This document shows, piece by piece, positions 1-12,300 of a DNA stretch of 44,690 nt (its first letter is position 1; each line of letters starts with the position of its first letter). The DNA comes from Annulohypoxylon bovei var. microspora. Its lineage: Eukaryota > Ascomycota > Sordariomycetes > Xylariales > Hypoxylaceae. The position numbers and the translations under genes were made by a program. Below the pieces are notes generated by a model, which did no database searches, was not told the origin of the DNA, and saw nothing but the letters and a program-made list of their open reading frames with translations. The stretch is from contig MU405416.1 of NCBI GenBank assembly GCA_022836615.1, forward strand, positions 1-44,690, given 5' to 3'.

Positions 1-1147
1 AAATTAATTTTTTAATTTTTTTTTATTAAAAATAATATTAATTAATATATTAAAATTAAATAAATATACGATTTATTAAAATTATTATATAATAACCTTA
101 ATATTAAAACTTAAATTAAAAATAATTTTTATAAATTTAATATATAATTAAATAAATAATTCTTTAAATTTTACACGTTTTTTATATTATTAATAAATAA
201 ATAAAAAATCCCGGTATTCGAATAAAAAAAAATTAAACCATTAATTAACCATTAATTTTTACATTTAAACTTTTTATTATTATTTAAATAAAAAAATAAA
301 GTTTATTAAATTTAAAAACTTTTATTCGACGTTAATTTAATAACGCATTAAAATCATTTAAAAGAAAATTAATTTAATAATTTTTTAACTTTAATTTAAA
401 ATTAAAGTTATTTAAAACATTATAAAAATAATTTTTATTAATTTTAACATTTTTCATTTAATAATAAAAATCATAACTTAAATATATATAAAAAAACTTT
501 TTTAAATTCTTTTAATTTTTTATTAATATAACATTTTTATAACGTTTAACACAAATTTAATTTATTACTTTTATAAATAAAAAAACTATTTCTTTAATAA
601 TTATTTAACGCGTAACGCGAAAATTAAAACAATGGTTATCGTTTTAAAAAAATAATAATAAAACATAATAAAAACGATGTTAATTTAAAGTTAAAAAAAA
701 AAATATTTAAATAAAACTTTTAATTTAAACTTTTTTTTATATATTTATTTATTAACATTTATTTTTATTAATTTTAATTTTTTAAACCTTATAATAAAAA
801 AATTATAATTTATAATTAATATATTAATTTATTTATAAAATATAAATGTAATAATAACGATATAAACGTTAATAAAAACCGGAATATAAATATATATAAT
901 TATTAATTAATGAAACGTGCGTTTAATAATAAATATATAAAACTTTTTTATTATTTAATTTAATTAATTTATTATAATAAAAAACTTTAATAAATAAATT
1001 ATTAATTAAATTAATAAAATTATTTATATTAATATTTAAATATAAAATAAATTTTTTTATAACGTATTTATTTTTTTAATAAACTTAAAAAACCATTTTT
1101 AATTTTAAATAATAATAAAATTTAAATTTTTAACGGAATATAATGTT
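1..1147 (-). mobile_element. LTR-1 retrotransposon, right-hand part (F) of the split copy, RIP-degraded
   Basis: This stretch is the reverse complement of the copy A interior, from about 6370 down to 5217 in copy A coordinates, with differences that are nearly all transitions. It starts outside the window. It stops abruptly at 1147, and the alignment resumes at 31279, so this piece and 31279-34749 are two halves of one element. The 5 bp at the break are ATGTT on this side and GTATT on the other. That is what a duplicated GTGTT would look like after separate RIP hits, and copy A shows the uninterrupted site at 5217-5221. Every reading frame is full of stops, so no protein is encoded now. Confidence 0.85.
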
Positions 1148-1157
1148 TTAATTTAAA
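1148..1157. repeat. 10-bp target duplication of the Mutator-type element, RIP-mutated left copy
   Basis: The bases TTAATTTAAA abut the left end of the Mutator-type element. The partner at 22192-22201 reads CCGATTTAAA. The two differ only by two C-to-T changes and one G-to-A change at the first three positions, exactly what RIP of the left copy would give. A 9-11 bp duplication is typical of Mutator-like DNA transposons. These ten bases are also all that remains here of the host sequence H that continues at 22192. Confidence 0.65.
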
Positions 1158-1314
1158 AGATTTATTATTTTAATAATATTACATTTAATAATATTTTCGC
1201 CGGAACGAAACCGGCTTTTTTAATTAATTAAAATCTTTATTAATAAATATAAACCAAATATAAAAATATTTTAACACATATATAAATTTATATACATTTT
1301 ATTATACCGGTCCT
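1158..1314. mobile_element. Mutator-type non-autonomous element, left inverted end
   Basis: This sequence starts AGATTTATTATTTTAATAAT and matches, in inverted orientation and for roughly 100 bp, the segment that ends at 22191. It contains a short GC hairpin (GCCGG, 7-nt loop, CCGGC) near 1200 that the other end lacks. The element is interrupted at 1314 by LTR-1 copy A, resumes at 7638, is interrupted again by copy B, and ends at 21986-22191. Its own length without the insertions is about 670 bp. No coding capacity is visible, so it would have depended on a transposase made elsewhere. Bases 1310-1314 (GTCCT) are the left target duplication of copy A. Confidence 0.6.
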
Positions 1315-1530
1315 TGTCACGGCGAACAAGTTTTAAATTAAAATAAAGCTTATGCAACGGCGGGACCATGTATTTTATTAACGAGAATATTTAAAGTGAG
1401 GAATTAAAAGAAAAAAAGTTACGAAATGATTTCCTTTAAAAGGTTTTTATATATTAACTTTACAGCTGGGATATTAATTAATTATTCCGTTAATATACTT
1501 TAAAAATAATAATAATTAAGCGCCGTTACA
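1315..1530 (+). repeat. 5' LTR of LTR-1 copy A
   Basis: This 216-bp repeat begins TGTCACGGCG and ends CGCCGTTACA, so it has the standard TG...CA ends extended to a 10-bp inverted repeat. It is the least mutated complete LTR of the family in the window. The bases that follow (TAACCCTTTTCTTTGG) lie where a primer-binding site is expected, but they do not start with the usual TGG and I cannot assign a primer tRNA. Confidence 0.92.
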
Positions 1531-4500
1531 TAACCCTTTTCTTTGGAAGAAAATTTAATTTATGAAAAAAATAAGTTATTTATTAATGCGCTTATAATTT
1601 ACTCTTTTAATTTCCTTTTTTTTTATAATAAATAAATCGTTTTTATTTATTATTTTTAATATTTTATTTTTTACGGTAGCTTTGATTTATTATTAGAGTT
1701 TAATTAAAAGATTAACGGCTTTAAGGTGTAAATCATGGAAGTTTTTTACCTTAATTAATGCGTTAAAAAAATCTTTAAAAAAGTATTATATTAAGTTAAG
1801 GTTATAACTTATTTAATCCATTTTATATTAAAGCTTTTCTTTAAAAAGTTTAAAGTTTAATATTTTAAATATTTTATATTTTTATTTTTTATTAATTTTT
1901 ATTAAAAGTGAAGGATTTATTATTTGTTTTAAAATTAAATTATTTAAGGCTTTAATTAATTAATTCGCGTTTAAAACTTAGTAAATTTTTATATTTAAAA
2001 GCAAATTAATTTTAAAAGCATTATAATAAAGCTCCGTTAACATTTTAAAAAAACTTACCATTAAATAATTTAAGTTATTATAAAAGCGATTTATTTATTA
2101 ATTACTTTTATAAATATATATTTAATCGCTTATTATTTAATTTATCGGTTATTTTTTTTATTAACTTATTCGTTTTAACGATTTTATATTAATAAAAGGT
2201 TTTTATAAGTTTATTATATAACGGAAGCTTAACGTTTTATTAACGATTAAGTAGCGGTGCGGTTAAATTTTTTTTAAAAGATTTTAAACTTACGAATGTA
2301 AGTTTATTAATTAAAGATTATCCTCGAAACGAATTTTATTTCTACTTTTACAAGGGAAAATTTTATGTTTAAATGCGGTTAAATGGCGTATGCGAAATTT
2401 AAATAAGGTAATATTTTCGATTAATTATTTTCAAAATAATTTACGAAAAGTTATAATTTTATTTAAATAAATTAATTAAGAATCTTCGTTTAACCGTCGG
2501 ATTATAAATGTTTTATTATTAATTTATAAAAGTTTACTTCGATGAATTTAATTAACTCGTTTAAAAAACGGTTATAAATTAAAAACTTTTATTAAATATA
2601 ATTATTTTAAAAATCTTATAAATGCGTTAAACGTGTTTATAATATAAGTTTACAAATTACGTAATAATATAAGTTTTATACGTGGGTAATAAAAAAAGTT
2701 TTTTACTTAATTAATTAATAATTATTAAAATTAAATTAAACCTTTTACGATTAAAAGGCATGGATTTAAAATTTATTAAAATATATTATTATATTTGTTT
2801 ATTAATAAAAAATAATTAAAGTAAGCTTATTAATTTAATTTTAAAATTTTAACTTTTCCGGTATTATTTATAATAAACGTAATAATAATTTATAAACGTT
2901 TTTATATTAAATTATAAATATTTTTTTAACATTATTATACGTATTTTATTTCGATTTAAATGCGTTTAATTTAAAGGATAATAAAATTCATTATATAACT
3001 TAGTGCGAAATTCTTTATTATTTAAGATTATTATTTTTTTTTTAAAAGTAATAATTTATTCCGTAAAACGTATTCATTTTCTTTTTTTTTAATTTATTCG
3101 CGTTACGCTTTTAACTTAATAATATTTTAATTAACCGTTAAAATGGCGTCGATTAACCCGATACTTTAAAATAATTTTTCCTTAAAAATTTTTATTATAA
3201 TTAAAATATATTAAAGGTTAAAAAATAATAAATTTATTAAGAGTTTATCGGCTAAGGGTTATAAGGGATTTATTCCACCGTAAAATATTAAAAAAGGTAA
3301 TAAAATAACGAATTAATTATATTTTTTAATCATTTTTTAAGTAACCAAGTTAACCACTTTTTAAAATAAAACGTTAATTATTATATTTTCTTTTTCCGGG
3401 TAATAATGTAACTTATAATTAAATCGAAATAAATGTTTACTTTAATTAATTTAATAAAAGTTTAACGTTTTTTTAATAACGAAATATTATAACGTTTAAT
3501 AATTTATAAATATATCGAATTTATTATTTAATAAAACGAGTATATATTTTTAAAGTTTTATTATTATTATAATAACGAAAAATTCCTTGTTATAAATAAA
3601 ATAATTATACTTTAAAAAGGTTATTATTTTAAAGAAAAAAGCTATTAAATGTTAATCTTTTAACTCGTTTAATTATAAAAAATGCTTCGGAAATTACTTC
3701 GTTAAAAGCGTTAATTTTTAACTTAACTTTTTAATTTTTATAAAAGTGTTTTAAAATTAAAAAAATAATTAAAATTATTTTTAACATTTTAAACGTTTTA
3801 ATATATTCGTTGGTTTAAATTTAATATAAAGCAACGGTAAAGAAATGTAAAGGCTTTATAATTTAATTATATTCCGATACGAATTATTAATAAAAATTAT
3901 AAAAGCTTAAAAATAATTAAAATTCTTAAATTTAAGTAAAAAAATTTTAATTTTAAATAACTTTAATTTTATTTTAATTAACGGCCACGTCGAAAATAAA
4001 AATAATAAACCTTAAGAATTTAATTTTTATAATTAAAAACTTACTTTTTTGGATATCGATTTATAAGCTAACGGAATGTAAGCGTTTTAACATTTACCAT
4101 ACGTGGTATTCGTGGAAAAATGGGTTTTTTAAGTAAATTAAAATATTATTTATATATGCCGTGTAAAAGTTATTAAAAAATAAAAAAAAGGCTTGGTTAA
4201 TATACTTTTAAAACGCATTAAGCTTATTACTTAATTTAAAGGGGAGCACGCGGTATTTATATAATCTAAAATAAGTTTAAAAGGTAATAAGGTTTTTTAA
4301 AACGAGATTTATTTTAATACGATAAAAAGTTTAATAAATATTAAACTTTATAAAAACTTTAACCTTAAAAATCCTTTTTAACGTTTTATTAATTAAAAAA
4401 AAAAGTAATGATTTTTTTTAATGCGGGCGTTTAATTTTTAATAATTAATATAAAACCTTAAATTACCTTTTAATTTTTTTATAAAAAAAATGAGGGATTT

Positions 4501-7421
4501 ATATTTAACCGCATTAAATACGATCCACTTTTTACGTAAGTAATTTAATAAATATTTTTTTAAAACTTATAAATGTTTCGTATTTATATTATAAAAAAGA
4601 TATAACTTAATGGGGTTAACGCTTTTTTTTAAGTTTATTTTATGGTAAAAGGTTGGTAAAACGGTAATAAATTATTATTTCTTTTTAAAAATACCTCGGT
4701 TAAATTATGTAAATAAAAAAGGAACCTTTTTATAATTTACTTTTAAATAAAGTCGTTTTTTTGTTATAATTTTTTTTCGAAGGTTAAATTAAACTTTTAA
4801 TAAAATAAAATAAAAGCGTTTAATAGTTTATAAATTACGTTAAGGTTTCATTAAAAACGTAACATTCTTTTAATAAACGTTAAGCTTAAAATTAAATAAA
4901 CATTTATAATAAATAATAGTGGGAAATATATTAAAAGCTTAATAAAAAATTAAAAAAAAAAAAACGAAATAATAATAAAAAGTTATTGGTTTATTTTAAT
5001 TATAAGATTTATCGTGGAATATATAAATGTTATAATGGTTTACTTCTTTTTTAAGGTATAAAATTAAAGGCGATTATAACGTTTTATATCTTTTTATATA
5101 ATTTTATTTACATTTTTTTAAAAAATAAAAAGTTTTAACATAATATTAAAAGTATAATAATAATAAGAAAATAATAATTTAAGGAAAATTAATCGTTAAC
5201 ATTAATTATTTAACATAATATTATATTCCATTAAGAATTTAAGCTTTAATATTATTTAAAATTAAAAATGGTTCCTTAAGTTTATTAAAAAAATAAATAC
5301 GTTATAAAAACTTTTACCTTATATTTAAATGTTAATATAAATTATTTTATTAATCCAATTAATGGCTTATTCGTTAAAACCTTTTATTATAATAAATTAA
5401 TTAAATTAAATAATAAAAAAGTTTTATATATTTATTATTAAACATACGTTTCGTTAATTAATAATTATATACGTTTATATTTCGATATTTATTAATATTC
5501 GTATCGTTATTATTACGTTTACACTTTATAAATAAATTAATATATTAATTATGAATTATAATCCTTTTATTATAAAGTTAAAAAAATTAAAATTAATAAA
5601 AATAAATATTAACGAATAAATATATAAAAGGGAATTTAAGTTAAAAGCTTTATTTAAACGTTATTTTCCTTTAATTTTAAATTAACATCGTTTTTATTAT
5701 GCTTCGTTATTTCCTTTTTTAAAACAATAACCATTATTCTTGTTTTTACGTTACGCATTAAACAATTATTAAAAAAATAACCTTTTTACTTATAAAAATA
5801 ATAAATTAAATCCGTGTTAAACATTATAAAAATATTGCGTTAATAAGGAATTAAAGGAGCTTAAAAAGATTCTTTCGTACGTATTTAAGTTATGATTTTT
5901 ATTATTAAACGAAAAGTGTTAAAATTAATGGGAATTATTTTCGTAATGTTAAAAATAACCTTAACCTTAGGTTAAAGTTAAAAGGTTATAAAATTAACTT
6001 TCTTTTAAATAATTTTAACGCGTTATTAAATTAATGTTAAATAAAGATTTTTAAATTTAATAAATTTTATTTTTTTATTTAAATAATAATAAAATGCTTA
6101 AATATGAAAATTAACGGTTAATTAATAATTTAATTTTTTTTTTATTCGAATACCGGGATTCTTTTTTCATTCATTAATAATATAAAAAGCATATAAAATT
6201 TAAAGAATTATTCGTTTAATTATATATTAAGTTTATAAAAATTATTTTTAATTTAAGCTTTAACGTTAAAATTATTATATAATAATTTTAATAAGTTATA
6301 TACTTATTTAATTTTAATATATTAATTAATGTTATTTTTAATAAAGAAAAATTAAAGGATTAATTTAACTTTGCTTTTAATAAATAAATAAAACCACGTA
6401 AATTAAATATGTTTTTCAAAGAATTCCCATTAATTAATTTAAAACTTATTCCTCGTATTTACTTTTTATTTTTTAAACGTAAAATTTAAGTTATTTAATA
6501 AAGAACATAAATCTTTAATATAAATTTTTAATAAAAATAAAGATAAGATTATTAATTATGTTTTAAAGGTACGCCAAGGGTTGTTTAATTCTTTAAGTTT
6601 ATTATTTTATTCCATTAAAAAAACGATTAAGTTTTAAAACGCATGAGTTAAGGTAAAAGAATAAAATGCGCGAGGAAAAGCGGGGGAAGTAAAAGGAAAA
6701 AAGAAAATAAAAGGAAAAAAAACAATCCGCAATCGATTTTTTAACATTATTAATTTGTTTAAAATAATAAATAATACGGCTTAAAATGGATTTGCTTTTA
6801 CTGTGTTAAGCCTTAAAGGCGGGGTGGTAAAGCTTTGTCGTAAGTCCGGTTAAAAGGCACATTCGCTTTAATTAAAAGATTTATTAATAAGCAAAGCTTT
6901 TTTTTTCCTTTTTTTTTAAAAGGAAAAGCAAGCTTTTAATCTTGTTATTAAGCAGTTAATTAAGTGGTTTTTTAAGTTATTAAAGGTTTTAATATTTCCT
7001 TTGAAATTAAAAACTTATTTTTAATTATAAACGAAAATTTATTAACTTAAAATTATATAATTAAAAAAATAAAAGCAAATTTTAATTAATTAACTTAATT
7101 AATAAATAACTTAACATTTTCATTAAAGCTTTTATTTAATAATTTAAATATTATTATTAATTAATAATAAAATAAATGGTATTAAAAGGTATTTTATCGC
7201 GGGTAAAAATAAAACTTTATAACCATTAATATAAAGAATTTCGTTTAAAAAAATAAAAGCTTTTAAAAATTAAATGTAAATTAAAGATAAAACTTTAAAC
7301 ATATTATAATTTAAAAAGAATTAAATCGATATATAAGCGTTTATATATTTAAAAAAAAAGGAATTTTAAAAATAAACCTTTAAATTAAAAAAATAAAACG
7401 AATAAATAATTTTAAATATTA

Positions 7422-7637
7422 TATTACGGTAAATAAATCTTAAATCAAAATAAAGCTTATGTAATAACAAGATTACGTACTTTATTAACGAGAATATTTA
7501 AAGTAAAAAATTAAAAAAAAAAAAACTATGAAATAATTTCTTTTAAAAGATTTTTATATATTAATTTTACGGCCGGGATATTAATTAACCGCTCCGTTAA
7601 TATACCTTAAAAATAACGGCAATTAAGCGCCGTTATA
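7422..7637 (+). repeat. 3' LTR of LTR-1 copy A
   Basis: It is also exactly 216 bp. It aligns to 1315-1530 end to end with transition differences. Its terminal bases have been changed from TG to TA and from ACA to ATA, as RIP would do. The sequence just upstream is A-rich but is not a clear polypurine tract. Confidence 0.9.
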
Positions 7638-7953
7638 ATCCTTGTGAAATTAAATCGTATAATATTTTATATTTACATTTAAATAACTTTTTTAATAATC
7701 ATTTAATTTTAAAATAATTAAGTTTATTTAAAAGTTATTTTAAATTTTAATTAATTAAACCAAGTCATATAATATATAAATAAATATTAATATAATTATA
7801 TTATAAATTATAAAAAATATAAAAAGTATGAAAGTTTTTCGAAAATATTACATGTAATTAATTTAAAATAATAATATTAAAAGCCGTAATTTAATAATTT
7901 ATTAAAAACGATTTATTAAATGTAATTTATTAAAGTTTTATTTTTAATATCGT
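7638..7953. mobile_element. Mutator-type element, middle part between copies A and B
   Basis: This AT-rich segment of about 316 bp lies between the right end of copy A and the left end of copy B. It begins with the target duplication of A (ATCCT) and ends with that of B (ATCGT, 7949-7953). No open frame or recognisable motif is present. It is assigned to the Mutator-type element because removing A and B joins it to the two inverted ends at 1158-1309 and 21991-22191. Confidence 0.55.
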
Positions 7954-8169
7954 TATTACGGCGAGTAAGTTTCAAATTAAAACAAAGCTTATGCGACGGC
8001 GGGATCACGTATTTTATTAACGAAAATATTTAAAGTAAAAAATTAAAAGAAAAAAAATCACGAAGTAATTTCTTTTAAAAGGTTTTTATATATTAATTTT
8101 ACGGTTAAAACATTAATTAATTACTCCGTTAATATACTTTAAAAATAACGGTAATTAAACGTTATTACA
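7954..8169 (+). repeat. 5' LTR of LTR-1 copy B
   Basis: This 216-bp LTR starts TATTACGGCG (TG changed to TA) and ends CGTTATTACA. It aligns with the copy A LTR with only transition differences. Confidence 0.9.
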
Positions 8170-9021
8170 TAACCCCTTTTTTTAAAAAAAAATTCGGTTT
8201 ATAAAAGGAATTAATTATTTATTAATGCATTTATAACTTATTTTTTTAATTTTTTTTTTATAATAAATAAATCGTTTTCATCCATTACTTTTAATATTTT
8301 ATTTTCCGTAACAACTTTAATTTATTGCCAAAGTTTAACCAAAGGACCGGCGGTTTTAAGGTATAAGTCATGGAAGTCTTTTATTTTAATCGGCGCGTTA
8401 AAAAAGTCCTTAAAAAGGTACCACGTCGGATCGAAGTCGTAATTTATTTAATCCACTTTATATTAAAGTTTTCCTTTAAAAAGCTTAAAGTTTAATATTT
8501 TAAATATTTTATACTTTTATTCCTCGTCGATTTTTATTAAAAGCGGGGGATTTATTATTTACTTTAAGATTAAATTATTTAAAGCTTTAATTAATTAATT
8601 TATATTTAAAACCCGGTGGATTTTTATATTTAAAAGTAAATTAATTTTAAAAGCGTTATAATAAAACTTTATTAATATTTTAAAAAAATTTATTATTAAA
8701 TAATTTAAGTTATTATAAAGGTGATTTATTTATTAATTATTTTTACGAATATACATTTAATCGTTTATTATTTAATTTATCGACCGTTTTTTTTTATTAA
8801 TTTATTCGCTTTAATAATTTTACGTTAATAAAAAGTTTTTACGGGTTTATTATACCGCGGAAGCTTAACGTTTTATTAACGATTAAATAATAATATAATT
8901 AAATTTTTTTAAGGGGTTTTAAATTTACGAGTGCGGGTTTATTAATTAAAAATTATTTTCGGGATAAATTTTATTTTTATTTTTGCGGGGGAAAGCTTTG
9001 TATTCGAATGTAATTAAATAA

Positions 9022-9318
9022 TGAATTAAAACCGGGAAGTTTTTATAAAAAAAACATTGGAAGTTTTTAAAAGGCTTAAATATACTTTTTTTAAATTTAA
9101 AATATAATGGTAATCGTTAATTAAAATAATAAATAATAAATAATCATATAAAATAAAGTTAAAAAACGATATATTAAAAGGTCGAATGAAAGTGTATTAA
9201 ATGGGTGATGGTTATATGTAATTCCACGTATAACGGATTAAAAAAATAATTATTTAAGTGGGAATTAATTAAGTTTAAAATTAAGAAAACGAAACCGGGA
9301 CTTTTACATTTTAATTTA
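9022..9318 (+). repeat. Left LTR of LTR-2
   Basis: This 297-bp LTR begins TGAATTAAAACCGGG. It keeps about two dozen G residues that are A in the right LTR, so G-to-A change was light here. The sequence after it (ATTTTCTTTAGGAATTACG) gives no clear primer-binding site. Confidence 0.88.
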
Positions 9319-12300
9319 ATTTTCTTTAGGAATTACGTTAATTGTTTTTAATAAGTAATTCCGAAATAAAAATGATAATTATAAGTATTAAACGAAAAAA
9401 AAAAAAAAACAATGTGTATTTTAATTTAAACTTTTTTAATTCTTTAATTATTATTAATGTAATGTATTTTATGTATATTATTAAGTGATTAAACGGTTAT
9501 GGTCATTTAATATAAAAAGCTTTTTAATATTATTTTATTTATGTCGTTTTTTTACCAAGTATTTTCGAGCTTTAATGGGGCTTATTTTTATGGTTTATTA
9601 ATTAGTTTTTAAACGTTATATTTACGTTTTATAATTATTTTAAGTTATTTAATTAATAAAAAAATTTAATTATAATTAATTACTTAATTTATTTTAATTA
9701 TTTTTTATTTAAATGTAAAATGTGGTTAAGTTTTTTATTTTTAAAGCATTTTTTTTATTTTTAAGGTATGGGTTATGTATTATAATTAAAAGGATTAAAT
9801 TAAAGTAATTTTTAATAATATTCTTTTTCTTTTTTATTTTATTTTATTTTATTTAAAGTATTTAAATGTTTTAGCTTTTTTTTCCCTTTTTATCCTTTTA
9901 ATCTTCTTAAAAAGCGATTTAATAAGTTTAAAAAGTTAATCAATATTTGCTATTAATTAATTTGCGTTTTTAAAAATATTATTATTTTTAAAGCTTTTTA
10001 TTAATATGTTAATTAAATTAATGAAGGTTAAATAAAAGGTAGTTAAGTAATCCTTAAAAAATCCTTTTTATAAATAATTTATGAAAGTAATTGGTTTATT
10101 AACGATTAAGTAAATTATATACAAAACTTAATAACCGTAGGTTTATTTATTTTATTATTTAATTTCGTTAAATTAAATCGTTTCGATTTTTTTTTAAGAT
10201 TTTTTATTAAAGGTTTAAGGTATTTTAGGCATGGATTATTTAATCTTAAATATAATTTATCTTAAAATCCTAGTAATTTAATAATAAATCGATTATATAA
10301 ATAATATCGTTGTTTAGGTTTTAAATTATTAATATTTAATGTGGTATTTTAAAATTATTCGTTTTAATATATTAATTATTAAAAACGTTTATATGTGTTA
10401 TTAAAATAATATAAGTAATTTTAAATTTTTTAATGTTTATAATGGTGGTTAAATTAAAAGCTTTAAAGGCGGCGTTTTATAAAATTTAAGAAATATTTTT
10501 TTTATAAGTTAATTAATTAACACCATTTAATGAAAGTTTTTAAATAACTTTAATTTTTAAAAATAATAAATATTAATTATTATAAAACTTATATATAACC
10601 TTAATTAATTTAAAAGTTAAGTAAGTTTTTTATCTTTTTTTTTTAATATTAAAAAGCGGTGGGATTTTAATTAATTATTTCGTCGTTATTTAATCGTTAA
10701 AATTCAAGTTATTAAATATAAGCTTTAAAATTAACTTACGATCCGAGGTGTTTTATTAAATATCACCGTGGATATTTTTTAAAAGCTTTAATTAATTAAA
10801 GTTTAAGTTTTTAAAATTTCTTTTAAATGAAATAATTATGGTATTCGTTTTTAAAGTTATATATAAATGGCGTATAAAGGTTAAATGATTAAAATAATGG
10901 GTATAAATTCGATATAATTAAGAAAAGGATAATATAATTAAAAGGGTTTTAAAATCATTTTTAAAAAAAAAGATCGCGGTTATATGGTTTTTTATAAAAG
11001 TAATTTAATATTTTTAAAAAATTTAAACATATGGTAAGGTTTAAGTTAAATTTAATTAATTGCGTTATTATATTTTTAATTTAATAAGCGTTTTAATGCG
11101 TGAATTTTTAATAATAATTACCGGTATAAAGTTCATTATTCCTTTTTATTTTTTCGATGAATTTTTTTTTTTACTTTTTTTATCTTTTATTTTTTATTAT
11201 TAATTAACTTGTATAACCTTTTTAATTTAAAGTTATCGATTAATTAAAATGTTACCACTTAAAATATATAATTTTAACGAAGGTGAAAGTAATTAATTAA
11301 CTTATTTAATTAAAATGGTTATTATAAAGTAAATTACTTTTTTTTTTAAATCGTTATAAAGCTTGGTTATATAACGATCGTTAAATTTTTTAAAGAATTT
11401 GAGTTATTAATAATTAATAATAATTAAGTTAAATAAATTTTTAAAAAAAGTAATAATTATAATGTTAAAAAGAAAATTAATTAATATTTTAAATAAAAGA
11501 TTAATAATGACGTTATAATGAAAGTTAATTAAAATGTTATGAAAAAAATTAATTATTATTCCGAATGAAAAGTTATTAATAATGTTATAATAAAAGTTAA
11601 TCGTGGTTATTTTAAAAAAATTAAAGCTTTAATATATAACGTTATTTTAAGGCTTTATTTTTTACTTAAGTTAGTTATATACCTTATAAACATTGATTTC
11701 GGGGGTATTTAAACGTTGTAAGCCGAAAATAATGTTTTAAAAATAATGTTTTAAAAATAATGAAGCTAAAAGTTAAATATTTTATTATAAGTGTTAATTT
11801 TTTTAAATGTTTCGATTAAATGGTTAATAACGTTATTAAATATTAAAATATATGTCCTTTAATATTTTTAAGGGTGTTATTATAAGGCGTTACGTTTATT
11901 AAAAAATTTTAAAGTTATTTTTTTAAAAGCTTATTAATTTTTAATCGAATTATTATTCGTTTATTATTAAATAATATATTTCATAAGTTTTCTTTTTATA
12001 CGTTAAAATTTAATAAAATGGTTTAATTAAAAAGTATATAATTAATTTAATTAAGGATTATCGGCGTGTGTAAAGGCTGTTAATTTAATTATATAAATAT
12101 TTTAACATAGTTTTTTATTATTATTATAAAAAACGTTTTAAGTTATTTAATATTAAAAGGCATGTTAAAATGTAACTTTTTTTTAATTACCGATTAATAT
12201 TAAGTAAATTTAAAGGTATATATGGTAATTATTATTTTTTAATAAAAAATTCAACGTGTTTTTTTAAAAATAATAAATATAATTATTTAAAAGTTAACGT

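Larger units (their letters stand above)
1315..7637 (+). mobile_element. LTR-1 copy A: complete LTR retrotransposon, RIP-degraded
   Basis: This is the reference copy: 6323 bp with both 216-bp LTRs. It is flanked by GTCCT (1310-1314) and ATCCT (7638-7642), a 5-bp target duplication with one RIP-type transition. The first ten bases and the last ten of the 5' LTR form a near-perfect inverted repeat (TGTCACGGCG and CGCCGTTACA). The interior should have coded for Gag and Pol, but stop codons fill every frame. I could not recognise reverse transcriptase or integrase motifs with confidence, so Copia versus Gypsy is left open. A purine-rich tract at 6660-6722 is shared by copies A to D. The 5' LTR keeps more G and C than the 3' LTR, so RIP did not hit the two ends equally. 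Confidence 0.92.

Noticed and set aside
1531..1560. Primer-binding site of LTR-1 complementary to a named tRNA
   Set aside because: The bases after the LTR (TAACCC...) do not match a usual TGG-starting site, and RIP prevents a reliable assignment.
3240..4140. Possible integrase and reverse transcriptase traces in copy A (open stretches around GGGATTTATTCCACCG and GGAAAAATGGG)
   Set aside because: Only vague resemblance by eye. Without a de-RIPed consensus and a profile search I cannot assign Copia or Gypsy.
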